From NCBI RefSeq assembly GCF_023556335.1, contig NZ_JAIKTS010000002.1:248001-312000 (forward strand): 64,000 nucleotides of DNA, read 5' to 3'. This DNA comes from Stenotrophomonas mori (GTDB taxonomy: Bacteria; Pseudomonadota; Gammaproteobacteria; Xanthomonadales; Xanthomonadaceae). Each line of letters begins with the position of its first letter. Within the stretch, counting starts at the first letter, position 1. Position numbers and translations under genes: made by a program. Under the pieces are notes generated by a model. It was not told the DNA's origin. It made no database searches and was given only the letters and a program-made list of their open reading frames with translations. Shown here in pieces: positions 1 through 9,193 of the stretch.

Positions 1-85
1 GGCGGGCGCACAACAGCAGCAACCCTTCCTGCAGCGGATCAAGCGCACGCTCGTGCGCACCTGCCGTTGTTTCAGTGCGTGGCAT
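1..85 (-). CDS. Type I secretion ABC transporter, N-terminal fragment (cut by window edge)
   Basis: An ATG at 85 opens a frame that stays open to base 1, giving 28 residues (MPRTETTAGAHERALDPLQE... followed by a Leu-rich stretch). It overlaps the end of the upstream TolC-like gene by 14 bp, the tight packing typical of type I secretion operons. The DPL plus hydrophobic Leu run resembles the start of the C39-peptidase-like domain of LapB-type ABC exporters, which follow the adhesin and TolC genes in LapA/BapA loci. That identification rests mainly on position in the operon, because only 28 residues are visible. A purine-rich GGAGG lies 14 bases upstream of the ATG, a longer spacing than ideal. 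Confidence 0.55.
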   Translation of the reverse strand, partial: MPRTETTAGAHERALDPLQEGLLLLCAR

Positions 86-1355
86 CGGCACGGGGGGGAC
101 CTCCAAGCAGCACTCCAAGCTGCCCAACCTGGGCTGCGGCGCGGTAATCAATACGGATGCGTTCCATGCGCAACGTGGCCAGTTGACGTTCGGCTTCCAT
201 CCGCTCGCGCTCCACGCTGAGCAGGTCAATGATGTCGCGACGCCCCACCTGGAACTGATCGCGATAAAGGCTGCCCACACGGCTGGACTCTGCCACCTGC
301 TGGTCCAGCGCCTGCTCACGCAGTGCCAGCACCTGTGCACTGTCTGCCAGCGTGCGCATCTTGCGCGCCAGGTCACGGCGTGTTGCTTCAGTGGACCATT
401 GCGCGGCGTCCAGGCGTTGCCGCGCGGCAAGCGGACGACGGAAACTGCTCAGGCCATGGGTGATGTCCATGCGCAGCCGCAGGGAGACACTGGCGTCATT
501 TTCCATATGCCCGCCGATCTGCCGACGCAGTGCCGAAGCCTCCACGTTGAGCTGCGGCCGAAGCACAGCCCGCGCCTCGGCCAATTCGGCTTGGGCAGCG
601 GCGGCCGCTTCATCCGCCTGCCGCAGCAGCGGTGCTGCTTCAATCGCCGCCGCCAGCCCCGCATGCTGCCAGGGCCATTCCGTGTCAGGCAGCACGGGCA
701 TCTGCAACTGCCCCGGGTCTTGCCCGAGCAGCAACCTCAGTTGGCTATCGGCGTCCTGCAACGCCCCCTCTTCCATAGCCAACTGCTCACGTCCGCGTGC
801 CAGTTCCAGCTGTGCGCGGTCCCGCTCCGTGCGATCGGCATAGCCGCTGTCACTGCGGTTGCCGGCCATGGTCCGCACGTTCTCCATGCGGCGCAGGAAG
901 TCACGTACAACGGCAACCCGCTCGCGCGCCAGCATCACATCGAAATAGGTTTCGATGATGTCCAGGGCTGCGTCGTCACGTGCAACCTCCAGCGCACTGA
1001 GGTAGCGCCGCTGCGTGGCATTGGCCGCTTCCACCTGGCTGCGCGTGCGCCCCCAGTCGAACAGCATCTGCGACAACGTGGCGTCGTAGGCGACCTCAGA
1101 CATGCGGCCGGCCTGCGGTCCACCTGAAAGTTGCAGTGCAGGGAAATACCCGTCTTTTGCAATATCCACCTGCGTCCCGGCACGTTCGGCATCGGCCAGC
1201 GCCGCCCGCACCTGCGGGTGGATCGCCAGCCCCGATTTCACCGCCTGTTCCAGCGGCATCGCCTGTGCGCACAATGGCAGGCAAACCCCGAGGAACCAAG
1301 CGGCTCCTCGGGCAGGGCCATGACGCGGCCGGACATACTGCCTGTCACGACGCAT
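72..1355 (-). CDS. TolC-family outer membrane protein of a type I secretion system
   Basis: This 427-residue protein would form the outer-membrane and periplasmic channel of a type I secretion system and export the adjacent adhesin. A signal peptide is visible (Arg-rich start, hydrophobic core ending near CAQA), followed by the two long helical OEP repeats of TolC/LapE/AggA proteins (for example LEQAVKSGLAIHPQVRAAL near the N-terminus and a matching RVGSLYRDQFQVGRRDIIDL segment near the C-terminus). The ATG at 1355 shares its first base with the TGA of the adhesin gene (TGATG), so translation is probably coupled. A GTG three bases upstream is possible but less likely. The length fits the family. 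The ABC exporter follows with a 14-bp overlap. Confidence 0.9.
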   Translation of the reverse strand: MRRDRQYVRPRHGPARGAAWFLGVCLPLCAQAMPLEQAVKSGLAIHPQVRAALADAERAGTQVDIAKDGYFPALQLSGGPQAGRMSEVAYDATLSQMLFDWGRTRSQVEAANATQRRYLSALEVARDDAALDIIETYFDVMLARERVAVVRDFLRRMENVRTMAGNRSDSGYADRTERDRAQLELARGREQLAMEEGALQDADSQLRLLLGQDPGQLQMPVLPDTEWPWQHAGLAAAIEAAPLLRQADEAAAAAQAELAEARAVLRPQLNVEASALRRQIGGHMENDASVSLRLRMDITHGLSSFRRPLAARQRLDAAQWSTEATRRDLARKMRTLADSAQVLALREQALDQQVAESSRVGSLYRDQFQVGRRDIIDLLSVERERMEAERQLATLRMERIRIDYRAAAQVGQLGVLLGGPPRADATH

Positions 1356-4300
1356 CACACCACGACCTGCACCGTGTTGTCCTCGATCAGCAGCGTGGTG
1401 CTGCCGAAGGTATAGACGTCGTAGGTAGTGCCATTGATCAACTGCGTGCTGCCGGTATTCACCGCGCCCACGACATTCAGGATGTCGTTGTTCTCGCCGG
1501 TGATCTGCAACGTGTTGTTGGCATCGGTTATGGCATCCACCTCCGCTGCGGTCAGGGTCAGCACGCTCCCTGAATCGCCCTTGCCGAGGTCGATGCGCTC
1601 AAGGTTGCTGAGGGTACCGACGCCGACGGCGCTGTAGTCCAGGTCGATACCGTTGGCCAGGAGGAGCGTATCGAATCCCGCACCACCATCGATACTTACA
1701 AAATCGATCGCAGTGATCTGGATGGTGTCGTTGCCGCTGCCGGCCACCACATGATCGCCGGTGCCCACGTTCAAGATCAGGTCGCTGCCGTCGCCGCCAT
1801 TGATGTACTCCGAACTGCCGTGGGCACCGGACAGCACGTCGTCGCCGTAAGTTCCATTGACGTTGATCTGGCCGATGTTGAGCGCCAGACCGCTGGGGAC
1901 CAGAGTGATCCCGTAGGCGGCACTATCGTTGCCGCTGGAGTCGGTGGATACCAGGCTGAACGAGATCTGCGAGCCCAGGTTGAGGATGTCAGTCCTGTTC
2001 ACCCCCAACTGGCCTAGGGTGGTCGGGCTCAGCAGGTCCAGCGAGAAGGTGCCCGACGAGTCCGTCTGGATCGGCAGCAGTTCGGTGTTCAGCGTCGGAG
2101 TGATGACCCGGATCACCACGCTGGAACCGGGCTCGGTGGTGCCACTGAAATGGAAGCGCGGGTTCAGCGGGTTGAGGCTGACGTCCAGACCGAAGTTGCC
2201 GATGGTCACCGGCTGCTCGATGCTGCTGCCGACGCCGATGCTCGCCACGTTTCCGGGGTTGCCGGCCGGGTCGTGACCGACCACCGCCACCTGTGCATGG
2301 AGAAGCTGGTCCCAGCTGAAGTCGATGTCAAGGCCGGTTAGCAGGTTCAGCGAGGTCAGCCCGCTGTTGTCGGCGGTCACCGCAGCGGTGGCCTCGATCC
2401 CGCCGACGTCGACGGTGACCATCAGTTCCGTGCCAGGCTCCGCCGAGATGGTCAGGAGGCTGCCGACCAGGGACAGCACCGGGGTCGCCGGCGGAATGGT
2501 GTCGATGGTGAACGGCACCGGGGTCGACGCGGTGCCGCCGTCGATGTCGGCGGTGACGGTCGAGGCGCCCTCCGGGAACGGGCCCATGCCGCCAGGAGGC
2601 GTCAGGGTCAGGGTCAGGTTGCCGGCGGCGATGTCGCCGGCGGTGAGGGTATGGCTGACCTCGGCCTCGTAGCCGTTCTGCCCGGCGAACTTGACCGTGA
2701 CCACCTGGCCGACCTGCATGGTCGGACGGACCGTCACATCGACCTGGATGCCGTCGCCGATCTCCGCGGCGTTGATCCAGGTATCGGCGGCTTCCGGCAC
2801 GCTGATGGTCGGCGGCGCCAGGTCCGGCGCGTTGATGGTGGCCGGCCCGCTGACGTTGCCGGCGGCGTCCACGGCAACCCCGGCGATCAGGTCTCCGGTG
2901 ATCAGCGGCGGCGCGAACGGCAGGCCGAAGTTGCCGGCGCCGTCGACGGTGACCGTGATCGGGTTGGCGGTGTCGCCGTTGACCACGATACGCACCTGGC
3001 TGTTCGGCTCGGCGGTGCCGGTCAGCAGCGCGCCGTCGGCGCTGATGCTCAGCAGAGGAGCGGATGGCGCCACCGTGTCCACCGTGGTGCTGGCTGGACC
3101 GCTGGCGTTGCCTGCGGCGTCCTCGGCGACGGCATTGATCACCGTACCGTTTGGCAGCGGTGTCCCCGGGGTGAACGTCCAGTGGCCACTGCCGTCGGCG
3201 GTGGTCTCGCTGATCGGGTTGCCGTTGCCGTCGGTGAGGATCACTTTGGCGCCGACCTCGGCGGTGCCGGTGATCACGCTGCCGTTGCTGGCATTGATCA
3301 CCGGCGTGGCCGGCGCCACCGTATCCACCGTGGTGCTGGCCGGACCGCTGGTATTGCCGGCCGGGTCCTGGGCCACGGCATTGACCACCGTGCCGTTGGC
3401 CAGCGGCGTGCTCGGTGTGAAGGTCCAGTTGCCGCTACCGTCGGCGAGGGTCTGGCCGATCGGGTTGCCATTGCCATCGGTGAGGATCACCCGGGCGCCG
3501 GGTTCGGCGGTGCCGCTGAGTTCCACACCGTTGCTCGGGTCGATCACCGGGGTGGCCGGAGCGACCGAATCCACTGTGGTACTGGTCGTACCGCTGGTGT
3601 TGCCGGCGGCGTCCCGAGCCATCGCCTTCACCACTGTGCCGTTGGCCAGCGGCGTACCGGGCGTGAAGGACCAGTTGCCGCTGCCGTCGGCTGTGACCTG
3701 GGCTATCGGGTTGCCGTTGCCGTCGGTGAGGATCACCGTCGCCCCGGCCTCGGCCGTCCCGCTGATGACCGTGCCGTTGCTCGGATCGAGTACCGGGACG
3801 GCCGGCGCCACTGTGTCGACGGTGGCACTGGTGGGACCACTGGTATTGCCGGCCGCGTCGCGGGCCACCGCATTGACCACTGTACCGTTGGCCAGCGGTG
3901 TCCCAGGGGTGAACGCCCAGTGGCCGTTGCCGTCGGCGGTGACCTGCCCTATCGGGTTGCCGTTGCCGTCGGTGAGGATCACCGTCGCCCCGGCTTCCGC
4001 CGTACCACCGACGACGACTCCGTTGCTCGGATCGATCACCGGCGCCGGCGGGGCGATGGCATCGACGGTGACGCTGGCCGGACCGCTGATGTTGCCGGCC
4101 GCATCCAGGGCGACGGCGTTGATCACCGTACCGTTGGCCAGCGGGATGCCCGGGGTGAACGTCCAGTTGCCGCTGCCGGCGGCGGTGGCCTGGCCGATCG
4201 GGTTGCCGCCGCCATCGGTGAGGATCACCGTCGCGCCCGCTTCCGCGGTACCGCTTATCTCGGTGCCGTTGCTCGGATCGATCACCGGCGCCGCCGGGGC

Positions 4301-7300
4301 CACGCCATCCACCGTGATCACCGCCGGCGCACTGTCGACATTGCTTGGGCTGCGCGCCACCACGTTGACCACCGTGCCATCCGGCAGCGGGATGCCTGGA
4401 GTGAAGGACCAGTTGCCGCTGCCGTCGGCGGTGACCTGGCCAATCGGGTTGCCGTTGCCATCGGTGATGATGATGGTGTTGCCGGCGTCGGCCCCGCCAC
4501 TGATCACCGAGCCGTTGCTTGGATCCACCCGCGGGATTGACGGCAGCGAGGAATCCACCGTCGTCGTGGCGGGAGGGCTGGTATTGCCGGCGGCATCGGT
4601 CGCGGTCACGTTGACCACGGTGCCGTTGGGCAGTTGCGAACCGGGCGTGAAACTCCAGTTGCCGCTGCCATCGGCGGTGGTCTGGCCGATCGGGTTGCCG
4701 TTGCCGTCGGTCAAGGTCACGGTGCTGCCCGGCTCGGCGGTACCGTTGAGCAGGTTGCCGTTGCTCGGATTGACCACAGGCGTGTTCGGCGCCACCGCGT
4801 CCACGGTAGTGCTGCCCTGCGGGCCGGTATTGCCCGCAGGGTCCTGGGCCACGGCGTTGACCACCGTGCCGTTGGCCAGCGGCGTGGCGGGCGTGAAGGT
4901 CCAGTTGCCGCTGCCGTCGGCGGTGGTTTCGCCGATCGGGTTGCCGTTGCCGTCGGTGAGGATCACCTTGGCCCCGGCCTCCGCGGTGCCGCTGATGGTC
5001 GTGCCGTTGCTCGGATCGATCACCGGCGCCGGCGGCGCCACCGCGTCCACCGTGGTGGCGGCCTGCGGGCCGGTATTGCCGGTCGGGTCGGTGGCCGTGG
5101 CGACGATCACCGTGCCGTTGGCCAGCGGCGTGCCCGGCGTGAAGCTCCAGTTGCCGCTGCCGTCGGCGGTGACCTGCCCTATCGGGTTGCCGCCGGCATC
5201 GGTGAGGGTCACGGTGGCACCGGCCTCGGCGGTACCGCTGATGACGACGCCGTTGCTCGGGTTGATCACCGGCGCCGGCGGCGCGCTGGAATCGACGGTC
5301 ACCGTCGCCGGCGGGCTGCTGTTACCGGCGGCGTCCTCGGCCACCACGTTGACCACAGTACCGTTGGCGATCGGCGTGGACGGGGTGTAGGTCCAGTTGC
5401 CGCTGCCGTCGGCGGTGACCTCGGCGATCGGATTGCCGTTGCCGTCGGTGAGAATCACCGTGCTGCCCGGCTCGGCGGTGCCGCTGAGGCTGCTGCCATT
5501 GCTCAGGTTGACGGTCGGCGTGGCCGGCGCGATGGCGTCCACGGTGGTGCTGCCCTGGCCGCTGGTATTGCCGGCCGGGTCGGTAGCGGTGGCGTTGACC
5601 ACGGTTCCATCCGCCAGCGGCGTGGACGGGGTGAAGCTCCAGTTGCCGCTGCCGTCGGCAGTGACCTGCCCGATGGGATTGCCGCTGCCATCGGTCAGGG
5701 TCACGGTGGCGCCCGGTTCGGCGGTGCCGCTGATCTCCGCGCCGTTGCTCGGATTGACCACCGGCGCGGCCGGCGCCACCGAGTCCACGGTGGTGCTGGC
5801 CGGAGCGCTGGTATTGCCGGTCGGGTCGCTGGCCGTGGCGTTGACCACGGTGCCGTTGGGCAACGGCGTGCCCGGTGTGAAGCTCCAGTTGCCGCTGCCG
5901 TCGGCGGTGACCTGGCCAATCGGGTTGCCGTTGCCGTCGGTCAGGGTCACGGTGGCGCCCGGCTCAGCGGTACCGCTGAGCGTGGTGCCGTTGCTCGGGT
6001 TGAGCACCGGAGCCGCCGGGGCCTGCGAGTCCACGGTGACGCTGGCGCCCGGGCTGCTATTGCCGGCGGCGTCCTGGGCCACCACGTTGACCACGGTGCC
6101 GTTGGCGATCGGCGTGGACGGGGTGTAGGTCCAGTTGCCGCTGCCGTCGGCGGTGACCTCGGCGATCGGATTGCCGTTGCCGTCGGTGAGGATCACCGTG
6201 CTACCCGGTTCCGCAGTGCCGCTGAGGCTGCTGCCGTTGCTCAGGTTGACGGTCGGCGTGGTCGGCGCGATGGCGTCCACGGTAGTACTGGCCGGGGCAC
6301 TGGTATTACCGGCCGGGTCGGTCGCGGTGGCGGTGGCCACGGTGCCGTTGGCCAGCGGCGTGCCCGGTGTGAAGCTCCAGTTGCCGCTGCCGTCGGCGGT
6401 GGTCTCGCCGATCGGGTTGCCGTTGCCATCGGTGAGGCGCACCTTGGCCCCGGCCTCCGCGGTGCCGCTGAGGGTCGTGCCGTTGCTTGGATTGACCACC
6501 GGCACATCGGGCGCCATGGCATCGATCGTGACAACAGTGGGCGGGCCGGCGTTGCCATGCTCATCCACAGCAACGACAGTGACTTCCGCGCCATCGCTCA
6601 AAGGAACATCCGGCGTAATGTGCCAATGGCCGTCCTCGCCAACTCCTCCCCGGGCGATAGCTTGCCCGTTGGCATCAAAGGCGATGATGGACTGTCCGGG
6701 CGCCGCCGTGCCGGAGATGTGGCTCCCATTGCTGGGCTCAACGATTGGGGCATCGGGAAAGTCCGGTGCATTGACCGTGGTGACGGCGCTGCGGTTGCCT
6801 GCAGGATCAACCAGCACGACGTCCAAGGTTTCGCCTGCAGTCAAGGGCGGCTCAAGTGCAAGGGTGAATTCGCCATCGGCCCCCACAACGCCAAAGATGT
6901 CCGGCTCGCCATCACCGTCGAGATCCACGCTCACCGTCGCACCGGGCTCGCCGTTGCCGCTGATGCTGCTGCCGTCAACGGCCACTGCCACCGCACTTGC
7001 AGCTGCCGGCGGTGTGGTATCCGGCGCAACCACCTGTACGACACTGCTGGTATTGCCTGCTGGATCGATCAGGACGACGCTCAGGCTCTCACCATTGGTC
7101 AACGGTGGCGCCAATGCAATGGAGAACCTGCCCTGCGCATCGACCTTGCCGGTGACATCGGCACGCCCGTCACCATCGAGATCCACAGACACGATGGCGC
7201 CCGCCTCACCGGTTCCCGTCAGCAGCCTGCCATCCGGGCTGATCATCAATCCGTACGGCGCAGCCGGAGGCTCGGTATCCGCTACAGGCACGGGTGTGGG

Positions 7301-7753
7301 TACGCGTGCGCTGCCATCTGACGCCGCGGCCAGGCCCACACCAACCATGCCAACTCCGCCCAGCAGCATGGCCACGCCCATCCCATCGGCGGACGTCAGC
7401 AATTCAAAGCCGGCGGGACCCGCCGTCCCTCCACTGGTGGCAAACAGCGGGCCATCGCTGGCCATCGCCGGCATCTCCACCACCACCAGCATGTCATCAC
7501 CATCTACCAGGAACAGGTGGCTGGGCGGCTGCCCCTCCATGTAGAAGTTGACGAGCCGGATCGTCTGCCCATCCTTCAGCTGCACCAGCAGGTCCGGGCC
7601 CTGCTTCACGTACCCGGCTATCTGGTCCATTGGGGCATCCAGTGCCACGTTGCTGCTCTGCCGCAACGTCAATCCACCATCACCCACAAGGCTAGCGGCG
7701 ACGTCCGCCGTAATTTCCTGGTCGCCAGCGACGACTTTTGCGCGAATGATCAT
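1355..7753 (-). CDS. BapA/LapA-like giant repeat adhesin, type I secreted
   Basis: This 2132-residue surface adhesin probably mediates biofilm formation or attachment. The start is placed at ATG 7753 (MIIRAKVV), because the sequence from there matches the BapA prefix-like N-terminal domain (about residues 1-130, with a Gly/Val-rich hydrophobic stretch near 115-135), whereas the open frame upstream is Arg/Pro-rich and looks non-coding. Three divergent Ig-like modules follow, two of them with Ca-binding-like DLDGDG motifs. Then come 14 near-identical 82-residue modules (about residues 415-1560; hallmark NPSNG, SGTAEPGA, LTDGNGNPIGQ, DGSGNW) and further Ig-like domains. Near the C-terminus are RTX-like glycine/aspartate segments (GGDGSDLI, GSGNDTI) and a hydrophobic tail ending in VQVVV, as expected of a type I secretion signal. 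It forms an operon with the TolC-like gene and the ABC exporter. No N-terminal Sec signal is seen, consistent with type I export. Confidence 0.88.
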   Translation of the reverse strand: MIIRAKVVAGDQEITADVAASLVGDGGLTLRQSSNVALDAPMDQIAGYVKQGPDLLVQLKDGQTIRLVNFYMEGQPPSHLFLVDGDDMLVVVEMPAMASDGPLFATSGGTAGPAGFELLTSADGMGVAMLLGGVGMVGVGLAAASDGSARVPTPVPVADTEPPAAPYGLMISPDGRLLTGTGEAGAIVSVDLDGDGRADVTGKVDAQGRFSIALAPPLTNGESLSVVLIDPAGNTSSVVQVVAPDTTPPAAASAVAVAVDGSSISGNGEPGATVSVDLDGDGEPDIFGVVGADGEFTLALEPPLTAGETLDVVLVDPAGNRSAVTTVNAPDFPDAPIVEPSNGSHISGTAAPGQSIIAFDANGQAIARGGVGEDGHWHITPDVPLSDGAEVTVVAVDEHGNAGPPTVVTIDAMAPDVPVVNPSNGTTLSGTAEAGAKVRLTDGNGNPIGETTADGSGNWSFTPGTPLANGTVATATATDPAGNTSAPASTTVDAIAPTTPTVNLSNGSSLSGTAEPGSTVILTDGNGNPIAEVTADGSGNWTYTPSTPIANGTVVNVVAQDAAGNSSPGASVTVDSQAPAAPVLNPSNGTTLSGTAEPGATVTLTDGNGNPIGQVTADGSGNWSFTPGTPLPNGTVVNATASDPTGNTSAPASTTVDSVAPAAPVVNPSNGAEISGTAEPGATVTLTDGSGNPIGQVTADGSGNWSFTPSTPLADGTVVNATATDPAGNTSGQGSTTVDAIAPATPTVNLSNGSSLSGTAEPGSTVILTDGNGNPIAEVTADGSGNWTYTPSTPIANGTVVNVVAEDAAGNSSPPATVTVDSSAPPAPVINPSNGVVISGTAEAGATVTLTDAGGNPIGQVTADGSGNWSFTPGTPLANGTVIVATATDPTGNTGPQAATTVDAVAPPAPVIDPSNGTTISGTAEAGAKVILTDGNGNPIGETTADGSGNWTFTPATPLANGTVVNAVAQDPAGNTGPQGSTTVDAVAPNTPVVNPSNGNLLNGTAEPGSTVTLTDGNGNPIGQTTADGSGNWSFTPGSQLPNGTVVNVTATDAAGNTSPPATTTVDSSLPSIPRVDPSNGSVISGGADAGNTIIITDGNGNPIGQVTADGSGNWSFTPGIPLPDGTVVNVVARSPSNVDSAPAVITVDGVAPAAPVIDPSNGTEISGTAEAGATVILTDGGGNPIGQATAAGSGNWTFTPGIPLANGTVINAVALDAAGNISGPASVTVDAIAPPAPVIDPSNGVVVGGTAEAGATVILTDGNGNPIGQVTADGNGHWAFTPGTPLANGTVVNAVARDAAGNTSGPTSATVDTVAPAVPVLDPSNGTVISGTAEAGATVILTDGNGNPIAQVTADGSGNWSFTPGTPLANGTVVKAMARDAAGNTSGTTSTTVDSVAPATPVIDPSNGVELSGTAEPGARVILTDGNGNPIGQTLADGSGNWTFTPSTPLANGTVVNAVAQDPAGNTSGPASTTVDTVAPATPVINASNGSVITGTAEVGAKVILTDGNGNPISETTADGSGHWTFTPGTPLPNGTVINAVAEDAAGNASGPASTTVDTVAPSAPLLSISADGALLTGTAEPNSQVRIVVNGDTANPITVTVDGAGNFGLPFAPPLITGDLIAGVAVDAAGNVSGPATINAPDLAPPTISVPEAADTWINAAEIGDGIQVDVTVRPTMQVGQVVTVKFAGQNGYEAEVSHTLTAGDIAAGNLTLTLTPPGGMGPFPEGASTVTADIDGGTASTPVPFTIDTIPPATPVLSLVGSLLTISAEPGTELMVTVDVGGIEATAAVTADNSGLTSLNLLTGLDIDFSWDQLLHAQVAVVGHDPAGNPGNVASIGVGSSIEQPVTIGNFGLDVSLNPLNPRFHFSGTTEPGSSVVIRVITPTLNTELLPIQTDSSGTFSLDLLSPTTLGQLGVNRTDILNLGSQISFSLVSTDSSGNDSAAYGITLVPSGLALNIGQINVNGTYGDDVLSGAHGSSEYINGGDGSDLILNVGTGDHVVAGSGNDTIQITAIDFVSIDGGAGFDTLLLANGIDLDYSAVGVGTLSNLERIDLGKGDSGSVLTLTAAEVDAITDANNTLQITGENNDILNVVGAVNTGSTQLINGTTYDVYTFGSTTLLIEDNTVQVVV
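3070..6510 (-). repeat. Tandem array of 14 coding repeats, 246 bp each
   Basis: The array lies inside the adhesin gene and codes for 14 successive 82-residue Ig-like modules. The period is visible as recurring SNG...SGTAE...GNGNPI...DGSGNW blocks every 246 bases. Two modules that share the rarer NLSNGSSLSG start and the IAEVTADGSGNWTYTP core sit exactly 738 bp (three units) apart, at about 5.4-5.5 kb and 6.1-6.2 kb, pointing to duplication of a three-module block. Arrays of this kind expand and contract by recombination and are also prone to collapse in short-read assemblies. Confidence 0.9.
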
Positions 7754-8302
7754 GAGGCTCTTGATCTCGGTAGTGGAGTACAGCCCAAGTCCCGACGACG
7801 GAACGCCTCCGGTCCGGCCTGCGTTGTACCATGGCACCGTAAGAGCCCATCGGCACAATTGGTGAAGCCTGCAGCTTGGCTGCGATGCAACACGAGCCGC
7901 TTTCATGCCTCCAGGCCGTTTCGGTCCACCGGCGGCGCAATCGCCCCACCGCCATAGCCCACCGGCGCATGGGGCAGTGAATACGATGCGACCGGCGGCT
8001 GGCCCCATGGCGACCAGCCCACCGTCGGCGGCCGCGAGTGCCGCATCGATACGGGCAGGCGTCCACCACCCATCCACCGGAAGCGGTGCACCCGGCCGGG
8101 CCGCCCGTGTCCACAGCTGCGCGGACGCGGCCGCCGATCCAGCGCGACGCACTCATCCGCGGCCACCGGCTCCACGACAGGGCGGCGCTTCAGACCGATT
8201 ATGCGCTGCCACTACAAACAAACGCTATCGCATGAATGTCCGGGAACGCACTTTTTCAGGGGTCCTATTCGCGCAGACTGCCCCGCAGGATGAGGGGAAA
8301 CC
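7754..8302. promoter_or_regulatory. Divergent intergenic region between the adhesin operon and the sugar locus
   Basis: About 550 bp separates the adhesin start (leftward) from the CitE-like gene (rightward). I see no convincing gene here. The open frames on both strands are Arg/Pro/Ala-rich and lack recognisable motifs. For the rightward operon a weak promoter candidate is TTCAGA at 8189-8194, an 18-bp spacer and TACAAA at 8213-8218. Promoters for both operons must lie here, but only this one can be suggested from sequence. Confidence 0.4.
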
Positions 8303-9169
8303 ATGCGTAGCAAGCTGTTCGTACCCGGTGCCCGGCCGGAGCTGTTCGACAAGGCGATGGCCGGCCCGGCCGATGTCCTGTCGTTCGATCTGGAGGATTC
8401 GGTCCCGGAAGCCGGCAAGGCCGCCGCGCGCGCCGCGGTCGCCGCCTTCCTGGCGCGCGCCGACGTCGCTGCCAGCGGACGGCGCCTGATCGTACGCAGC
8501 AACGCCGCCGAGAGCCCGCACTTCGCCGCCGACCTGGCGGCACTGGCCCGGCCGTCGGTGTGGCTGCTCAACCTGCCCAAGGTCGAGTCCGCGGCACAGG
8601 TCCGTGAGGCCGCCGCCGCGCTGGAACGCGCCGAGGCCGGCAACGGCGTCACGCGCCCGATCGGCCTGCTGCTCAACATCGAGACCGCCCGCGGCCTGCG
8701 CCTGGCGGCCGGGCTGGCGGCCGCGCACCCGCGGGTGGCCGGCCTGCAGCTCGGGCTCGGCGACCTGTTCGCGCCCAACGGCATCGCCCGCACCGCCGAC
8801 AACGTCCACGCCGCCCTGTTCGCGCTGCGCATGGCCGCCGCCGAAGCCGGCGTGTTCGCCTGCGACGGCGCGTTCCCGGACATCGGCGACGCGGACGGCT
8901 TCCGCGCCGAGGCGCGCATGGCGCAGGCGCTGGGCTTCATCGGCAAGAGCTGCATCCACCCCTGCCAGGTGACGCTGGCCAACGCCGTGTTCGACGTGCC
9001 CGAGTCCACGCTCGAGGACGCCCGCCGCATCGTCGCCGCCGCCGCGGCAGCCGACGCCCTGGGCCGCGGTGCGTTCCTGTTCGAAGGGCGCATGATCGAC
9101 CTGCCCTTCCTGCGCCGCGCCGAGGCGCTGCTGGCCACGGTGGCCGGCAGCGCACGCACGGCCTCCTGA
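8303..9169 (+). CDS. HpcH/HpaI aldolase / CitE-like acyl-CoA lyase
   Basis: This 288-residue TIM-barrel enzyme belongs to the CitE / malyl-CoA / citramalyl-CoA lyase family. Such enzymes make or cleave C-C bonds in 3-hydroxyacyl-CoA thioesters using Mg2+. Visible family marks are the start KLFVPGARPELFDKA, the acidic FDLEDSVPEAGK segment, the Arg in LIVRSNA, the metal-ligand Glu in LLNIETARGL, and GLQLGLGDLF with its Asp. The length is normal for single-domain CitE-like proteins. ATG 8303 has a strong ribosome binding site (GAGGGG). It is the first gene of the sugar locus, 24 bp ahead of the symporter. A CoA transferase further down the same locus suggests that together they process a CoA-activated acid. 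The substrate cannot be read from the sequence; non-CoA 2-keto-acid aldolase activity is an alternative. Confidence 0.87.
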   Translation: MRSKLFVPGARPELFDKAMAGPADVLSFDLEDSVPEAGKAAARAAVAAFLARADVAASGRRLIVRSNAAESPHFAADLAALARPSVWLLNLPKVESAAQVREAAAALERAEAGNGVTRPIGLLLNIETARGLRLAAGLAAAHPRVAGLQLGLGDLFAPNGIARTADNVHAALFALRMAAAEAGVFACDGAFPDIGDADGFRAEARMAQALGFIGKSCIHPCQVTLANAVFDVPESTLEDARRIVAAAAAADALGRGAFLFEGRMIDLPFLRRAEALLATVAGSARTAS

Positions 9170-9193
9170 CCCTCTTCCCGCCGAGCTTCCCCG

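Noticed and set aside
3070..6510. Regularly spaced repeats suggestive of a CRISPR-like array
   Set aside because: The repeats are 246 bp, in frame and encode Ig-like protein modules; no short palindromic repeats or cas genes are present.
7754..8152. 133-codon N-terminal extension of the adhesin frame
   Set aside because: Residues are Arg/Pro/Trp-rich and unlike BapA prefixes. The family domain starts exactly at ATG 7753.
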